64,000 nt of DNA from the NCBI RefSeq assembly GCF_020400655.1, contig NZ_JAINRC010000004.1, positions 1-64,000 on the forward strand. Reading direction: 5' to 3'. The translations under genes and the position numbers were made by a program. The notes below the pieces were generated by a model. The model did not search any database. It was given only the letters and a program-made list of their open reading frames with translations, and was not told the DNA's origin. The stretch comes from Streptomyces spinosus (GTDB taxonomy: Bacteria > Actinomycetota > Actinomycetes > Streptomycetales > Streptomycetaceae). Position 1 is the stretch's first letter, and the number at the start of each line of letters is the position of its first letter. This document shows, one piece after another, positions 43,509 to 52,582 of this stretch.

Positions 43509-44555
43509 TCAGCCGTTGGTCACCAGCACCTTGAGCGCGGTGCGTTCGTCCATGGCCTTGTAGCCGGCGGGCACGTCCTCGATGCCGACGGTCATGTCGA
43601 ACACCGGCGAGGGGTCGATCGTGCCGTCGAGCACGTCCGGCAGCAGGTCGGGGATGTAGGCGCGGACCGGCGCGACACCGCCGCGCAGGGCGAGGTTCCG
43701 GTCGAACATCACCCCGAGGTCCAGGCCGGTGCCGCTGCCGTGGGGCACGCCGACGAAGCCGATGGCGCCGCCGTCGCGGGTGATGCCGACGGCCGTCCGC
43801 ATGGACTGCTCGGTGCCCACCGCCTCCACGACGGCGTGGGCACCCTGGCCGCGGGTCAGCTCGCGGACGGCCTCGACCGCCGCGTCCCCGCGTTCGGCGA
43901 CGACGTCGGTGGCGCCGAACCGGCGCGCGATGTCGGTGCGCACCTCGTGCCGGCCGAGCGCGATGATCCGCTCGGCGCCGAGCCGCCTGGCGGCCAGGAC
44001 GGCGCACAGGCCGACCGCGCCGTCACCGACGACGGCGACCGTGGCGCCGGGCCGCGCACCCGCGCCGAGGGCCGCGTGGTGACCGGTGCCGAGGACGTCG
44101 GAGAGGGTCAGCAGGGCCGACAGCAGGTGGTCGTCGGAGGCCGCGTCCTTGGGGAGCCGGACGAGGGTGCCGTCCGCGAACGGCACGCGGACGGCCTCGC
44201 CCTGGCCGCCGTCGTAGCCGACGGAACCCCAGAAGCCGCCGTGCTGGCAGGACGTCGTCAGGCCCTCGCGGCAGTAGTCGCAGACGCCGTCGGACCACAT
44301 GAAGGGCGCGACCACCAGGTCACCGCGCCGGACGGTGCTCACCTCGGAGCCGGTCTCCTCCACGACGCCGAGGAACTCGTGCCCGATGCGCTGACCCGGC
44401 TGCCGGGCCGCCTCGCCCCGGTAGGCCCACAGGTCGCTGCCGCAGATGCAGGCCCGCAGCACCCGCACCACGGCGTCGGTGGGCAGCTGCACCACGGGCT
44501 CGGGCACGTCCTCCACGCGCAGCTCGAACGGGGCGTGGATGGTGGTGGCGCGCAT
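43509..44555 (-). CDS. zinc-dependent alcohol dehydrogenase family protein
   Basis: A 348-residue medium-chain dehydrogenase. The catalytic zinc site is given by C in CICGSDLWAYRG and by GHEFLGVVEE; the cofactor fold has TVAVVGDGAVGLCAVLAARRLGAERII. The structural zinc loop reads SDGVCDYCREGLTTSC, with three cysteines where four are usual, so structural zinc may be missing or differently bound. The substrate is unknown. ATG at 44555 has AAGGAT before it. It converges with the CoA transferase gene (9 bp apart), which suggests no operon with it. Confidence 0.9.
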   Translation of the reverse strand: MRATTIHAPFELRVEDVPEPVVQLPTDAVVRVLRACICGSDLWAYRGEAARQPGQRIGHEFLGVVEETGSEVSTVRRGDLVVAPFMWSDGVCDYCREGLTTSCQHGGFWGSVGYDGGQGEAVRVPFADGTLVRLPKDAASDDHLLSALLTLSDVLGTGHHAALGAGARPGATVAVVGDGAVGLCAVLAARRLGAERIIALGRHEVRTDIARRFGATDVVAERGDAAVEAVRELTRGQGAHAVVEAVGTEQSMRTAVGITRDGGAIGFVGVPHGSGTGLDLGVMFDRNLALRGGVAPVRAYIPDLLPDVLDGTIDPSPVFDMTVGIEDVPAGYKAMDERTALKVLVTNG

Positions 44556-44658
44556 GGCGGGGATCCTTCTCGTGGAGGTCGTACGGGAGTGTGCGGGGTG
44601 GCACAGGGTCTTACGGTCATCGAGCCCGGGGTGCCGGGCCCACTTCACCGTACGCCGG

Positions 44659-44692
44659 GGCCACCGCCGGCCGCGCGGCCAGGGGGGTGGCC
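44659..44692 (-). terminator. terminator of the VIT family gene
   Basis: GGCCACC (44659-44665) and GGTGGCC (44686-44692) enclose the palindrome GGCCGCGCGGCC (about 44669-44680). It starts 8 bp beyond the stop codon. Confidence 0.65.
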
Positions 44693-44699
44693 CGCGCGG

Positions 44700-45410
44700 T
44701 CACGCCCCCACCGCCCCCAGCAGACTTCCCGCCACGTACGTCACCGCCATCGCCAGGGCGCCGCCCGCCGCGTTCCGCAGGACCGCGCGTCGCGGGGCCG
44801 CCGCGCCGAGGCGGGCACTGCTCCAGCCGGTGAGGGTCAGGGCGGCCAGGACCGAGACGACGGTGACGGCGAGCCGCCAGCCGGCCGGGGGCAGGACGAT
44901 GGCCAGCAGGGGCAGCAGCGCGCCCACGGTGAACGACAGGAAGCTCGCCCAGGCCGCGTGCCAGGGGTTGGTCAGCGCGTCCGGGTCGATGCCCAGCTCC
45001 ACGCGCGCGTGGGCCCGCAGCGCGTCCCGCGCGGTGAGCTGTTCGGCGGCCTCGCGGGCCACCTCGCGGGACAGGCCGCGCTGCTCCAGCAGCTCGGTCA
45101 GCTCCCGCAGTTCGGCCTCCGGCTGCTCGCGCAGCTCCTGTTTCTCCACGGCCAGCGCCGCCATCTCGGAGTCACGCTGGGTGGAGACGGAGACGTACTC
45201 GCCGGCCGCCATGGACATCGAGCCGGCGAGCAGGCCGGCCAGCCCGGCGGTGAGCAGGGCGCTGCGGCTGCCGGTCGCGCCGGCCACCCCGACGACCAGT
45301 CCTGCGGTGGACACGATGCCGTCGTTCGCGCCGAGCACGGCGGCCCGGAGCCAGTTCAGCCGGACACCGAGCGTGCCGCCGTGGGGCTCGTCATGGGTGG
45401 GTTCCGTCAC
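44700..45410 (-). CDS. VIT1/CCC1 family iron/manganese transporter-like protein
   Basis: A 236-residue membrane protein. The first helices carry RAAVLGANDGIVSTAGLVVGVAGA and SMSMAAGEYVSVSTQRDSE, both diagnostic for the VIT family; the Glu/Arg-rich cytoplasmic helix pair (EKQELREQPEAELRELTELL) is the metal-binding domain. Three more helices close the protein. The family moves Fe2+ or Mn2+ out of the cytoplasm. The start is a GTG at 45410. It lies between the ADH and the RING-TerD genes and is divergent from the latter. Confidence 0.92.
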   Translation of the reverse strand: MTEPTHDEPHGGTLGVRLNWLRAAVLGANDGIVSTAGLVVGVAGATGSRSALLTAGLAGLLAGSMSMAAGEYVSVSTQRDSEMAALAVEKQELREQPEAELRELTELLEQRGLSREVAREAAEQLTARDALRAHARVELGIDPDALTNPWHAAWASFLSFTVGALLPLLAIVLPPAGWRLAVTVVSVLAALTLTGWSSARLGAAAPRRAVLRNAAGGALAMAVTYVAGSLLGAVGA

Positions 45411-45668
45411 ACCAGGGAGGATCGCATCCCGCGCTCACGCCCGCCGCACCGACGCCCCGCGCGCGGGCAGCGGGCCGCTCGCGCCGGCCGCCGGCACCCG
45501 CCGGTGCCGCCCCGGAAATTCGCTGGCGCCCGAACTGCCGTACGCCTACCGTTCCTGAGCGCGGGGGCGGCTCCGCCGGCGTGCTTCCTTCTCTTCACCC
45601 TTGGAATCCACAGCGCGCCCACTCTCCGCCCCCGCCCCACCTTCTTCTCCGCACCCGGGGGATTCCGC

Positions 45669-48275
45669 TTGTCCGAACTGGCGTCCGTGCTGCTCCGCCG
45701 TCTCCGTACCGTCTACGTCGACCAGGCCGGACCACGCCCGGGCGACCCGTCGACGGCGGAGGGGCTCACCGCCCTGGAGGGCGAACTGCTCGACCGGGGC
45801 TTCGCGCCGACGGCGCGGCTGCGCGCGGCCCTCGCCTGGCTGGGCCCCGCCGGGCTCGCGGACGCCGGCCGGCGGCTGATCCGGCACCTGGACGCCGAAC
45901 TGGGCGCGGACCGCACCCACATGCCGCTGTTCCGCTCCTTCCCCGTCTCCGTGCCGGACGACACCTTCGGGCTGTACGTCGACCGGGTCTTCGCCCTGCT
46001 GCTGCAGTGGCCCGCCCAGCCGTGCGTGCTGTGCGGCACGGTGGGCACCGTGCACCCGGTGGCGCCGTGCGCCCATCTGGTGTGCCGCGCGTGCTGGGAC
46101 GGCGCGGACTACACCGGCTGCCCGCTGTGCCGCCGCCGGATCGACCCCGCCGACCCGTTCCTGGTGCCGGGCGAGCCGCGCCGCCCCCGGAAGGTGCCCA
46201 CCGGCCCGCTGAAGCCGCTCGCGCTCGGCACGGACGTCCGCGCGGACACGGTCCACGCGCTGCGCACGCTGCTGGCCCGGCGCACTCCCCTGCCCGCGCA
46301 GGACCGCGCCGACCTGACGGTGCTGCTGGCGCACGCGCCCGCGGACCTCGGCTGGTTCCCGGCGGACATCCCGGTGCGGGAGACGAAGGCGCTCGTGCTC
46401 GGCAGCCTGCTGCGCGACCGGCACACGCGCGTGGCGGCCACCGCCCTGCTCGGCACGCACCTGACGACCGCGACGGACGTGCTGCGGCTGCTGTGCGTGT
46501 GGTCCGGCGGCGCGGCGGACCTCATGGCGCCGCCCCGGCTGCGCTCGCTGCCCCGCGCGCTGCGCCGCCGGCTGCTCGGCCTGCTCGACTCCTTCGCCGT
46601 GCCCTCGCTGGTGGAGGACGTCCTGCGGCACCCGGCCGCGTGGAAGCGGGCTGCCGAGACGCTGCACCCCTTCGAGCACCACGCCCGGCATCCCGGGGCC
46701 GTCCTCGCCTTCGCCGTGCTGCGCGGCACGGCCGTCGTGCCCGGCAGCGCCCTGGGCGAGGCCCTGCTGCGCACGGCCGCCGCGCACCCGGAGGCCGTCC
46801 GGGTCGCGGACGGCCGGATCCGGGCGGCCACCTGGCGCGCGCGTACGGAACAGGCGCTGGCCGGGCGGGACACCGGCGCCGCGCTCGACCTCCTTCGGCA
46901 GCGGCCGGGCGAGCTGCTGCGCCGCCTCGACCACCTGCTGCGGCTGCGCGAACTCGACGTACTGCCCGAGGAGTTCGACGAGGTGCTGCGGCGGGCACTG
47001 CCCGGGGCCGGTCCCGGCCCGCTGCTGGCCGCGCTGGGCCGGCTGCGCGTGCGTCATCTGCCCGGCGGCCGGCGGGTGTTCTTCCCGCGCGGTCGGGTCA
47101 CGCACGCGTACACGGCCGACGACACGCGCCCGCCGTTCACCGAGGCGGTCACCACACGCGTGTGCGCGCTGCTGGAGGCGGAGGCGCTGCGCCGCCTGGG
47201 CGCAGGATCTCGGTTCGACCTGGCGGTGCTGGACTCGGCGCTCGCGGGGCTCGCGGTGCCGTCCGCCGAGCGTGCCGCCGCCAAGGCGCTGGTGTCGGTG
47301 CCGCGCGGCAGCGCCCAGCCGCTGCCCGCCGGGGAGGTGCTGCGCCTGTTCCTGCACTGGACGGAGCCCGCGGGGACCCGGGTGGACCTGGACCTGTCGG
47401 TGGCGCTGTACGACGAGGACTGGGAGTTCGCCGGCCTGTGCGACTACACGAACCTCGTGTACGGCGACCGGTGGGCCGTCCACTCCGGCGACCTGACGTC
47501 GGCTCCGGCTCCGGACGGCGCCACCGAGTACGTCGACCTGGACCTCGGCGCGCTCGGCGGGCGGGGCGTGCGGTACGCGGTGCCGGTCGTCCTCAGCTTC
47601 AACGACATCCCGTTCGAGGAACTGCCCGACGCCTTCGCGGGTTTCATGGCGCTGCCGTCGGCGGCGCAGGAGGCGCGCGGCGCCGGGTACCACCCGCGCG
47701 CGGTGCGGCAGCGCTACGACCTGGAGGGCGACTCGCGCATCCACGTGCCGATGCTGGTCGACCTGCGCCGGCGCACGTTCCTGTGGACGGACCTGCATCT
47801 GCCGTCGGCCGAGGGCTACCACGACGTGACCCGGCACCGGGAGGACCTGGGCCGTATCGCCCGGGACCTGTCCGGGTACTTCGCCCGCGGCCGTACGACG
47901 CTGTGGGACCTCGCGGTGTGGCACGCGGCGGCGCGGGGCGACGAGGTACTGGTCGTGCGGCGCGCGCCCGTCGAGGGCACCGTTGACGAGCTGTGGCACT
48001 ACCGGCGCCGGGACGGGGAGGCGGACGCCGCGTTCGCCGCGCGGATCCGGGTCCTTGAGGCGCCGGAGCGGCGGGAGCCGGCGGGCAGCGCCGCGGACGC
48101 CGACGCACGCGCGGGTGAAGCGGCGGCGAACAAGCGCGTGTTGCTGGCCCTGGTGCACGGCGGGGTGGCACCGCAGGGCGCGACCGGGGAGGTGTACCGG
48201 CTGCTGCCCGGCCCCGCCGACGGCTGCGGGCTCGTGCCGCTGACGGCGGGGGACCTGGTGGCGGCGCTGGGGTGA
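45669..48275 (+). CDS. MXAN_6230/SCO0854-family RING-finger protein with TerD-like domain
   Basis: An 868-residue protein. After a short N-terminal helical part, a RING-type zinc module occupies about residues 117-158: C-V-L-C, APCAHLVCRACW, then CPLCRRRID (pattern C-x2-C, C-x-H-x2-C-x2-C, C-x2-C). A long helical, probably repeat-like, region (160-550) leads to a TerD-like domain (about 557-690) with VDLDLSVALYDEDWEFAGLCDYTN, HSGDLTSAPAPDGATEYVDLDL and FNDIPFEELP. I recall the family name MXAN_6230/SCO0854. Function is unknown; TerD relatives act in stress and metal resistance. TTG at 45669 follows GGGGGA. Confidence 0.85.
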   Translation: MSELASVLLRRLRTVYVDQAGPRPGDPSTAEGLTALEGELLDRGFAPTARLRAALAWLGPAGLADAGRRLIRHLDAELGADRTHMPLFRSFPVSVPDDTFGLYVDRVFALLLQWPAQPCVLCGTVGTVHPVAPCAHLVCRACWDGADYTGCPLCRRRIDPADPFLVPGEPRRPRKVPTGPLKPLALGTDVRADTVHALRTLLARRTPLPAQDRADLTVLLAHAPADLGWFPADIPVRETKALVLGSLLRDRHTRVAATALLGTHLTTATDVLRLLCVWSGGAADLMAPPRLRSLPRALRRRLLGLLDSFAVPSLVEDVLRHPAAWKRAAETLHPFEHHARHPGAVLAFAVLRGTAVVPGSALGEALLRTAAAHPEAVRVADGRIRAATWRARTEQALAGRDTGAALDLLRQRPGELLRRLDHLLRLRELDVLPEEFDEVLRRALPGAGPGPLLAALGRLRVRHLPGGRRVFFPRGRVTHAYTADDTRPPFTEAVTTRVCALLEAEALRRLGAGSRFDLAVLDSALAGLAVPSAERAAAKALVSVPRGSAQPLPAGEVLRLFLHWTEPAGTRVDLDLSVALYDEDWEFAGLCDYTNLVYGDRWAVHSGDLTSAPAPDGATEYVDLDLGALGGRGVRYAVPVVLSFNDIPFEELPDAFAGFMALPSAAQEARGAGYHPRAVRQRYDLEGDSRIHVPMLVDLRRRTFLWTDLHLPSAEGYHDVTRHREDLGRIARDLSGYFARGRTTLWDLAVWHAAARGDEVLVVRRAPVEGTVDELWHYRRRDGEADAAFAARIRVLEAPERREPAGSAADADARAGEAAANKRVLLALVHGGVAPQGATGEVYRLLPGPADGCGLVPLTAGDLVAALG

Positions 48276-48281
48276 GCGCCG

Positions 48282-48302
48282 GGCGGCGGTGAATCCGCCG
48301 CC
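48282..48302 (+). terminator. terminator of the RING-TerD gene
   Basis: GGCGGCGG and CCGCCGCC form a perfect 8-bp stem with a 5-base loop, 6 bp after the stop codon. Flanking GAGC and GCTC may lengthen it. Confidence 0.7.
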
Positions 48303-48406
48303 GCTCGGGCACGGGTGTGCGGTGGCCGAGCGGGAGGGCGAGCCCGGGCGTGCGAACGGGACCTGAGGGACCGTGCTGTCAGTCGTGGCCCGTATCCTCA
48401 GTGACC

Positions 48407-49390
48407 ATGCTCGAAGACCGTGCGCCCGCAGTGTCCTCCGCCACCGAGTGGCCGGCCGCGTATCCGCTGGGATACGCGGTCGTTGACGTGGAGACCACCG
48501 GCCTGGCCCGGGACGACCGGATCATCTCCGCGGCCGTCTACCGGCTGGACGCGCGCGGTGAGGTCGAGGACCACTGGTACACGCTGGTCAATCCGGAGCG
48601 GGACCCGGGCCCCGTGTGGATACACGGTCTGACGAGCGAGACGCTGGCCGGCGCGCCGCTGTTCGCGGACATCGCCGAGGAGTTCGCCGCCCGGCTGGAG
48701 GGCCGGGTCCTCGTCGCGCACAACGCCGTCTTCGACTGGCAGATGATCGCGCGGGAGTACGCGCGCGTGCGGCGCGAGGCGCCGGTGCGGCAGCGGCTGT
48801 GCACCATCGCCCTGTCGAAGGAGCTGGGGCTGCCGCTGCCCAACCACAAGCTGGAGTCCCTGGCGGCGCACTTCGGGGTGGTGCAGCAGCGGGCGCACCA
48901 CGCGCTGGACGACGCGCGCGTGCTGGCGGAGGCGTTCCGGCCGAGCCTGCGGGCCGCGGCGGCGGGCGGCGTACGGCTGCCGCTGCTGGAGTGCCGGCCG
49001 CTGACGGAGTGGTCGGACCGGCCCGTGCCCCGGCAGGCCTCGGGTGGCTACGGCGGCTACCGGACCGGCGGTTGGCGTCCTTCGCGCAAAAGGCCCGCTT
49101 GCCCCTATCCCAACCCGGGTCGTTACGAAGACGGCAAACGTCTCAAACAGGGCATGCGGGTGGCCTTCTCCGGCGACACCTCGACCGAGCGCGAGCTGCT
49201 GGAGGACCGGGCCGTGGAGGCCGGGCTGCACGTCGCCACCAGCATCTCCCGGCTGACCAGCCTGCTGGTGACCAACGACCCCGACTCGGGCACGTCGAAG
49301 ACGGTGAGGGCCCGGCAGTACGGCACGCCGATCGTGGACGAGGCCGCGTTCGGGCAGCTGCTGGGGGACGTCGAGCCCGCCGACGGGTGA
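48407..49390 (+). CDS. DnaQ-like 3'-5' exonuclease with BRCT domain
   Basis: A 327-residue protein. The DEDDh exonuclease domain (residues 22-190) has D-x-E in AVVDVETTGLARDD, RVLVAHNAVFDWQM and the H-x4-D box in QQRAHHALDDARVLAEAF. A BRCT domain fills the C-terminal 80 residues (GMRVAFSGDTSTERELLEDRAVEAG, SLLVTNDPDSGTSKTVRARQ, GTPIVDEAAFGQLL). Such proteins act as proofreading or repair exonucleases; the BRCT part may recruit it to DNA ends. ATG at 48407 is used. A TATCCT box 8 bp before it suggests a very short leader. Confidence 0.93.
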   Translation: MLEDRAPAVSSATEWPAAYPLGYAVVDVETTGLARDDRIISAAVYRLDARGEVEDHWYTLVNPERDPGPVWIHGLTSETLAGAPLFADIAEEFAARLEGRVLVAHNAVFDWQMIAREYARVRREAPVRQRLCTIALSKELGLPLPNHKLESLAAHFGVVQQRAHHALDDARVLAEAFRPSLRAAAAGGVRLPLLECRPLTEWSDRPVPRQASGGYGGYRTGGWRPSRKRPACPYPNPGRYEDGKRLKQGMRVAFSGDTSTERELLEDRAVEAGLHVATSISRLTSLLVTNDPDSGTSKTVRARQYGTPIVDEAAFGQLLGDVEPADG

Positions 49391-49489
49391 ACGCGCCGCG
49401 TGTCGGGTCGTCGTACGATCGGGTGATTGCCGGACGACTCACCCGGCGCCCGCTCGCCGGGGCTCCGGCGACGGCTCACCCTGTGGCGC

Positions 49490-49723
49490 ATGGCGACATG
49501 TGAAGTGTGCGGCAACGACTACGGCATGACCTTCGAGGTGCACGCGCAGGGCGCGGTGCACGTCTTCGACTGCTTCTCCTGTGCGATCCACCGCATGGCC
49601 CCGATCTGCGAGCACTGCCGGGTGCAGATCATCGGCCAGGGCGTGGAGGTGGAGGGCCACTGGTACTGCGGCGCGCACTGCGCCCGCCAGGAGGGGAGGA
49701 CGGGGATCGTCGACCGGGTCTGA
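49490..49723 (+). CDS. small treble-clef/LIM-like zinc protein
   Basis: A 77-residue cysteine-rich protein. MATCEVCGNDYG opens with C-x2-C; FDCFSCAIHRMAPICEHC gives C-x2-C, H, and C-x2-C; then HWYCGAHCARQ supplies H, C, H and C. It can bind two zinc ions, in a LIM-like order. The family is widespread in actinobacteria but has no assigned role. ATG at 49490 starts MATCEVC. It follows the exonuclease gene by 99 bp and precedes SURF1 by 49 bp on the same strand. Confidence 0.8.
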   Translation: MATCEVCGNDYGMTFEVHAQGAVHVFDCFSCAIHRMAPICEHCRVQIIGQGVEVEGHWYCGAHCARQEGRTGIVDRV

Positions 49724-49772
49724 CCCGGTACCCGCCTGAATGCGCCCCGCGGCTCGGAGGTACCGTCGTGGG

Positions 49773-50570
49773 GTGCACCGCTACCGCTTCCTGTTGTCCC
49801 GCCAGTGGGTGATCCTCACCCTCGTCGCGATCGCGCTGATCCCGACGATGATAAGGCTGGGCTTCTGGCAGCAGCACCGCTACGAGGAGCGCACCGCCCG
49901 CAACGACCTGGTCTCCGCCGCGCTGCACGCCGAGCCGGTCCCGGTCGAGCGGCTGACCTCCCCCGGGCACGCTGTGACCCGCGCCGAGAAGTACCGCACG
50001 GTCACCGCGACCGGCACCTTCGAGACCGCGAAGGAGGTCGTGGTCCGGCGCCGGACGAACGCCGACGGCGAGGTCGGCTTCCACGTCCTCACCCCGTTCG
50101 TCCTCGACGACGGCAAGGTGCTGCTCGTCAACCGCGGCTGGGTCCCGGCGGACGGCGCGCAGACCGCGTTCCCGAAGATCCCCGCCCCGCCGGCCGGCCG
50201 GACCACCGTCACCGGGCGGCTGATGGCCGACGAGACGACCTCGGCGAGCGGGATCAAGAACGTCGAGGGCCTCCCCGACCGGCAGATCATGCTGATCAAC
50301 AGCGAGGAGGAGGCCCGGCGACTCGGCGTGCGCGTGCTCGGCGGCTACATCCAGCAGACGGCGCCCGACCCCAAGGGCGGCTCCCCGGAGCAGATCTCCG
50401 ACCCGGGCAGCGAGGACGCGCCGCTGAACTACGCGTACATGATCCAGTGGTGGCTGTTCGCGGCGGCCGTGCCCGTCGGCTGGTGGTTCCTGGTCCGACG
50501 GGAGATCCGCGACCAGGAGGAGGCCGCGGCCCAGCAACAGCCGGAGGAGCCCGAACCGGCCACGGTGTGA
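49773..50570 (+). CDS. SURF1 family cytochrome oxidase assembly protein
   Basis: A 265-residue membrane protein of the SURF1/Shy1 family, needed for haem insertion into cytochrome c oxidase. The first helix (QWVILTLVAIALIPTMIRLGFWQ, residues 10-32) is followed by the extracytoplasmic beta domain (VTATGTFE, VVVRRR, GFHVLTPFVLDDGKVLLVNRGWVP) and a second helix (NYAYMIQWWLFAAAVPVGWWFL). The family signatures GxWQxxR-like and VNRGWVP are visible. GTG at 49773 matches the usual start V-H-R-Y-R-F-L-L; GGAGG lies 12 bp upstream. Confidence 0.93.
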   Translation: MHRYRFLLSRQWVILTLVAIALIPTMIRLGFWQQHRYEERTARNDLVSAALHAEPVPVERLTSPGHAVTRAEKYRTVTATGTFETAKEVVVRRRTNADGEVGFHVLTPFVLDDGKVLLVNRGWVPADGAQTAFPKIPAPPAGRTTVTGRLMADETTSASGIKNVEGLPDRQIMLINSEEEARRLGVRVLGGYIQQTAPDPKGGSPEQISDPGSEDAPLNYAYMIQWWLFAAAVPVGWWFLVRREIRDQEEAAAQQQPEEPEPATV

Positions 50571-50792
50571 ACGGGGGCTTCCCGGCAGACCGCCACCGTG
50601 CCAGCGGCCGGGCCTCCGGACGCGCCGTCTGGATTCAAGCCAGCCGCGCCTCCCGGCAACCCGCCCGGGTCCGAGCGGGCCACGCGTCCCGGCCCTCCGG
50701 TCGCCGTGTCCTGTGCCGCCCACCGGCCGTGTGCGTCACTCCCCTGGCGTTCCAGCTGATTGGCCTCCTGGTCGCCCGGGAAACCGCATCCC

Positions 50793-52577
50793 GTGAAGGC
50801 GCGCATCGAGGACTACGCCCTCATCGGCGACGAACAGACCGCGGCCCTGGTCGGCAAGGACGGCTCGATCGACTGGCTGTGCCTGCCGCGCTTCGACTCC
50901 GGTTCCTGCTTCGCCCGGCTGCTGGGCGACGAGGACCACGGCCACTGGCGGATCGCGCCGAAGGGGGCGGACGTCTGCACCCGCCGCGCCTACCGAAGCG
51001 ACACCCTGGTGCTCGACACCGAGTGGGAGACCGCCGACGGCGTGGTGCGCGTCACCGACCTGATGCCCCAGCGCGACCGCGCCCCCGACGTCGTGCGGAT
51101 CGTGGAGGGCGTCAGCGGCCGCGTCACCGTCCGCAGCACGCTGCGCCTGCGCTTCGACTACGGCTCGGTCATGCCGTGGGTGCGCCGCTCGGACGGCCAC
51201 CGGGTGGCCGTCGCCGGGCCGGACTCCGTCTGGCTGCGCGCCGAGCCGTCCGTGCGCACCTGGGGCGAGGACTACGGCACCCACGCCGAGTTCACCGTCG
51301 CGGAAGGCGAGCGGGTCGCGTTCGTGCTCACCTGGCACCCCTCGCACGAGAGACGCCCGCCGCTCATCGACCCGTACGAGGCACTGGAGAGCAGCGTCAC
51401 CGACTGGCGGCGCTGGGCCCGCCAGTGCCGGTACGACGGACCGTACCGGGACGCGGTCGTACGGTCCCTCATCACCCTCAAGGCCCTCACCTACGCCCCG
51501 ACCGGCGGGATCGTCGCCGCGGCCACCACCTCACTGCCCGAACAGCCGGGCGGCGTGCGCAACTGGGACTACCGCTACTGCTGGCTGCGCGACTCCACCC
51601 TCACCCTCGGCGCGCTGCTCGCGGCCGGCTTCCAGCAGGAGGCCGAGGCCTGGCGCGACTGGCTGCTGCGCGCGGTCGCCGGCGACCCGGCCGAGCTGCA
51701 GATCATGTACGGCGTCGCGGGCGAGCGGCGGCTGCGGGAGACCGAGCTGCCCTGGCTGCCCGGCTTCGCCGGCTCCTCCCCCGTACGCATCGGCAACGGC
51801 GCCGTCGACCAGCTCCAGCTGGACGTGTACGGCGAGGTGATGGACTCGCTGTCGCTGGCCCGCTCCTCCGGCCTGCCCACGAAGCCGCACATGTGGGCCA
51901 TGCAACGCTCGCTGATGACGTTCCTGGAGTCGGCGTGGCGCCAGCCGGACGAGGGCCTGTGGGAGGTGCGCGGCGGGCGTCGCCGATTCGTGCACTCCAA
52001 GGTGATGGTGTGGGTGGCCGCCGACCGGGCCGTGCGGACCCTGGAGCGGTACTCGCAGCTGCGGGGCGACCTGGAGGGCTGGCGCCGGCTGCGCGACGAG
52101 GTGCACCGGGAGGTCTGCGAGAAGGGGTTCGACCGGGAGCGCAACACGTTCACCCAGTACTACGGCTCCCGGGAGCTCGACGCCTCCCTGCTGCTCATCC
52201 CGCGCGTCGGGTTCCTGCCGCCGGACGACCCGCGGGTGGTCGGCACGGTCGACGCGGTCCGCGACGCTCTCGCCCACGACGGCTTCCTGCGCCGCTACGA
52301 CACCGGGGACTCGGTGATCGACGGTCTGCCGGGCGGCGAGGGCGCCTTCCTGGCCTGCTCGTTCTGGCTGGCCGACGCGCTGCACCTGACCGGCCGGACG
52401 AAGGACGCGCGGGAGCTGTTCGACCGGCTGGTGGGCCTGTGCAACGACGTGGGCCTGCTGGCCGAGGAGTACGACCCGGTGGACGGCTGCCAGCTGGGCA
52501 ACTTCCCGCAGGCTTTCAGCCACGTCGGCCTGGTGAACACCGCGCTGATCCTCCACGCGGACGACGGGGCAGGATAG
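50793..52577 (+). CDS. glycoside hydrolase family 15 (glucoamylase/trehalase-like)
   Basis: A 594-residue cytoplasmic GH15 enzyme. It begins ARIEDYALIGDEQTAALVGKDGSIDWLCLPRFDSGSCFARLLG, the family N-terminal domain, and has the (alpha/alpha)6 catalytic part with GGVRNWDYRYCWLRDSTLTLGALL, WQPD-like WRQPDEGLWEVRG and the C-terminal VGLLAEEYDPVDGCQLGNFPQAFSHVGL, where E of LAEEYDP is the presumed base. Members split trehalose or glucans. GTG at 50793 is preferred; a TTG at 50760 would add 11 residues. The SDR gene starts 5 bp after the stop, so the two form an operon. Confidence 0.92.
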   Translation: MKARIEDYALIGDEQTAALVGKDGSIDWLCLPRFDSGSCFARLLGDEDHGHWRIAPKGADVCTRRAYRSDTLVLDTEWETADGVVRVTDLMPQRDRAPDVVRIVEGVSGRVTVRSTLRLRFDYGSVMPWVRRSDGHRVAVAGPDSVWLRAEPSVRTWGEDYGTHAEFTVAEGERVAFVLTWHPSHERRPPLIDPYEALESSVTDWRRWARQCRYDGPYRDAVVRSLITLKALTYAPTGGIVAAATTSLPEQPGGVRNWDYRYCWLRDSTLTLGALLAAGFQQEAEAWRDWLLRAVAGDPAELQIMYGVAGERRLRETELPWLPGFAGSSPVRIGNGAVDQLQLDVYGEVMDSLSLARSSGLPTKPHMWAMQRSLMTFLESAWRQPDEGLWEVRGGRRRFVHSKVMVWVAADRAVRTLERYSQLRGDLEGWRRLRDEVHREVCEKGFDRERNTFTQYYGSRELDASLLLIPRVGFLPPDDPRVVGTVDAVRDALAHDGFLRRYDTGDSVIDGLPGGEGAFLACSFWLADALHLTGRTKDARELFDRLVGLCNDVGLLAEEYDPVDGCQLGNFPQAFSHVGLVNTALILHADDGAG

Positions 52578-52582
52578 GGACC

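Noticed and set aside
43740..45668. A long N-terminal extension of the RING-TerD protein.
   Set aside because: The open frame there lies opposite the ADH and VIT genes and has no family sequence; a TTG with a ribosome site at 45669 is better.
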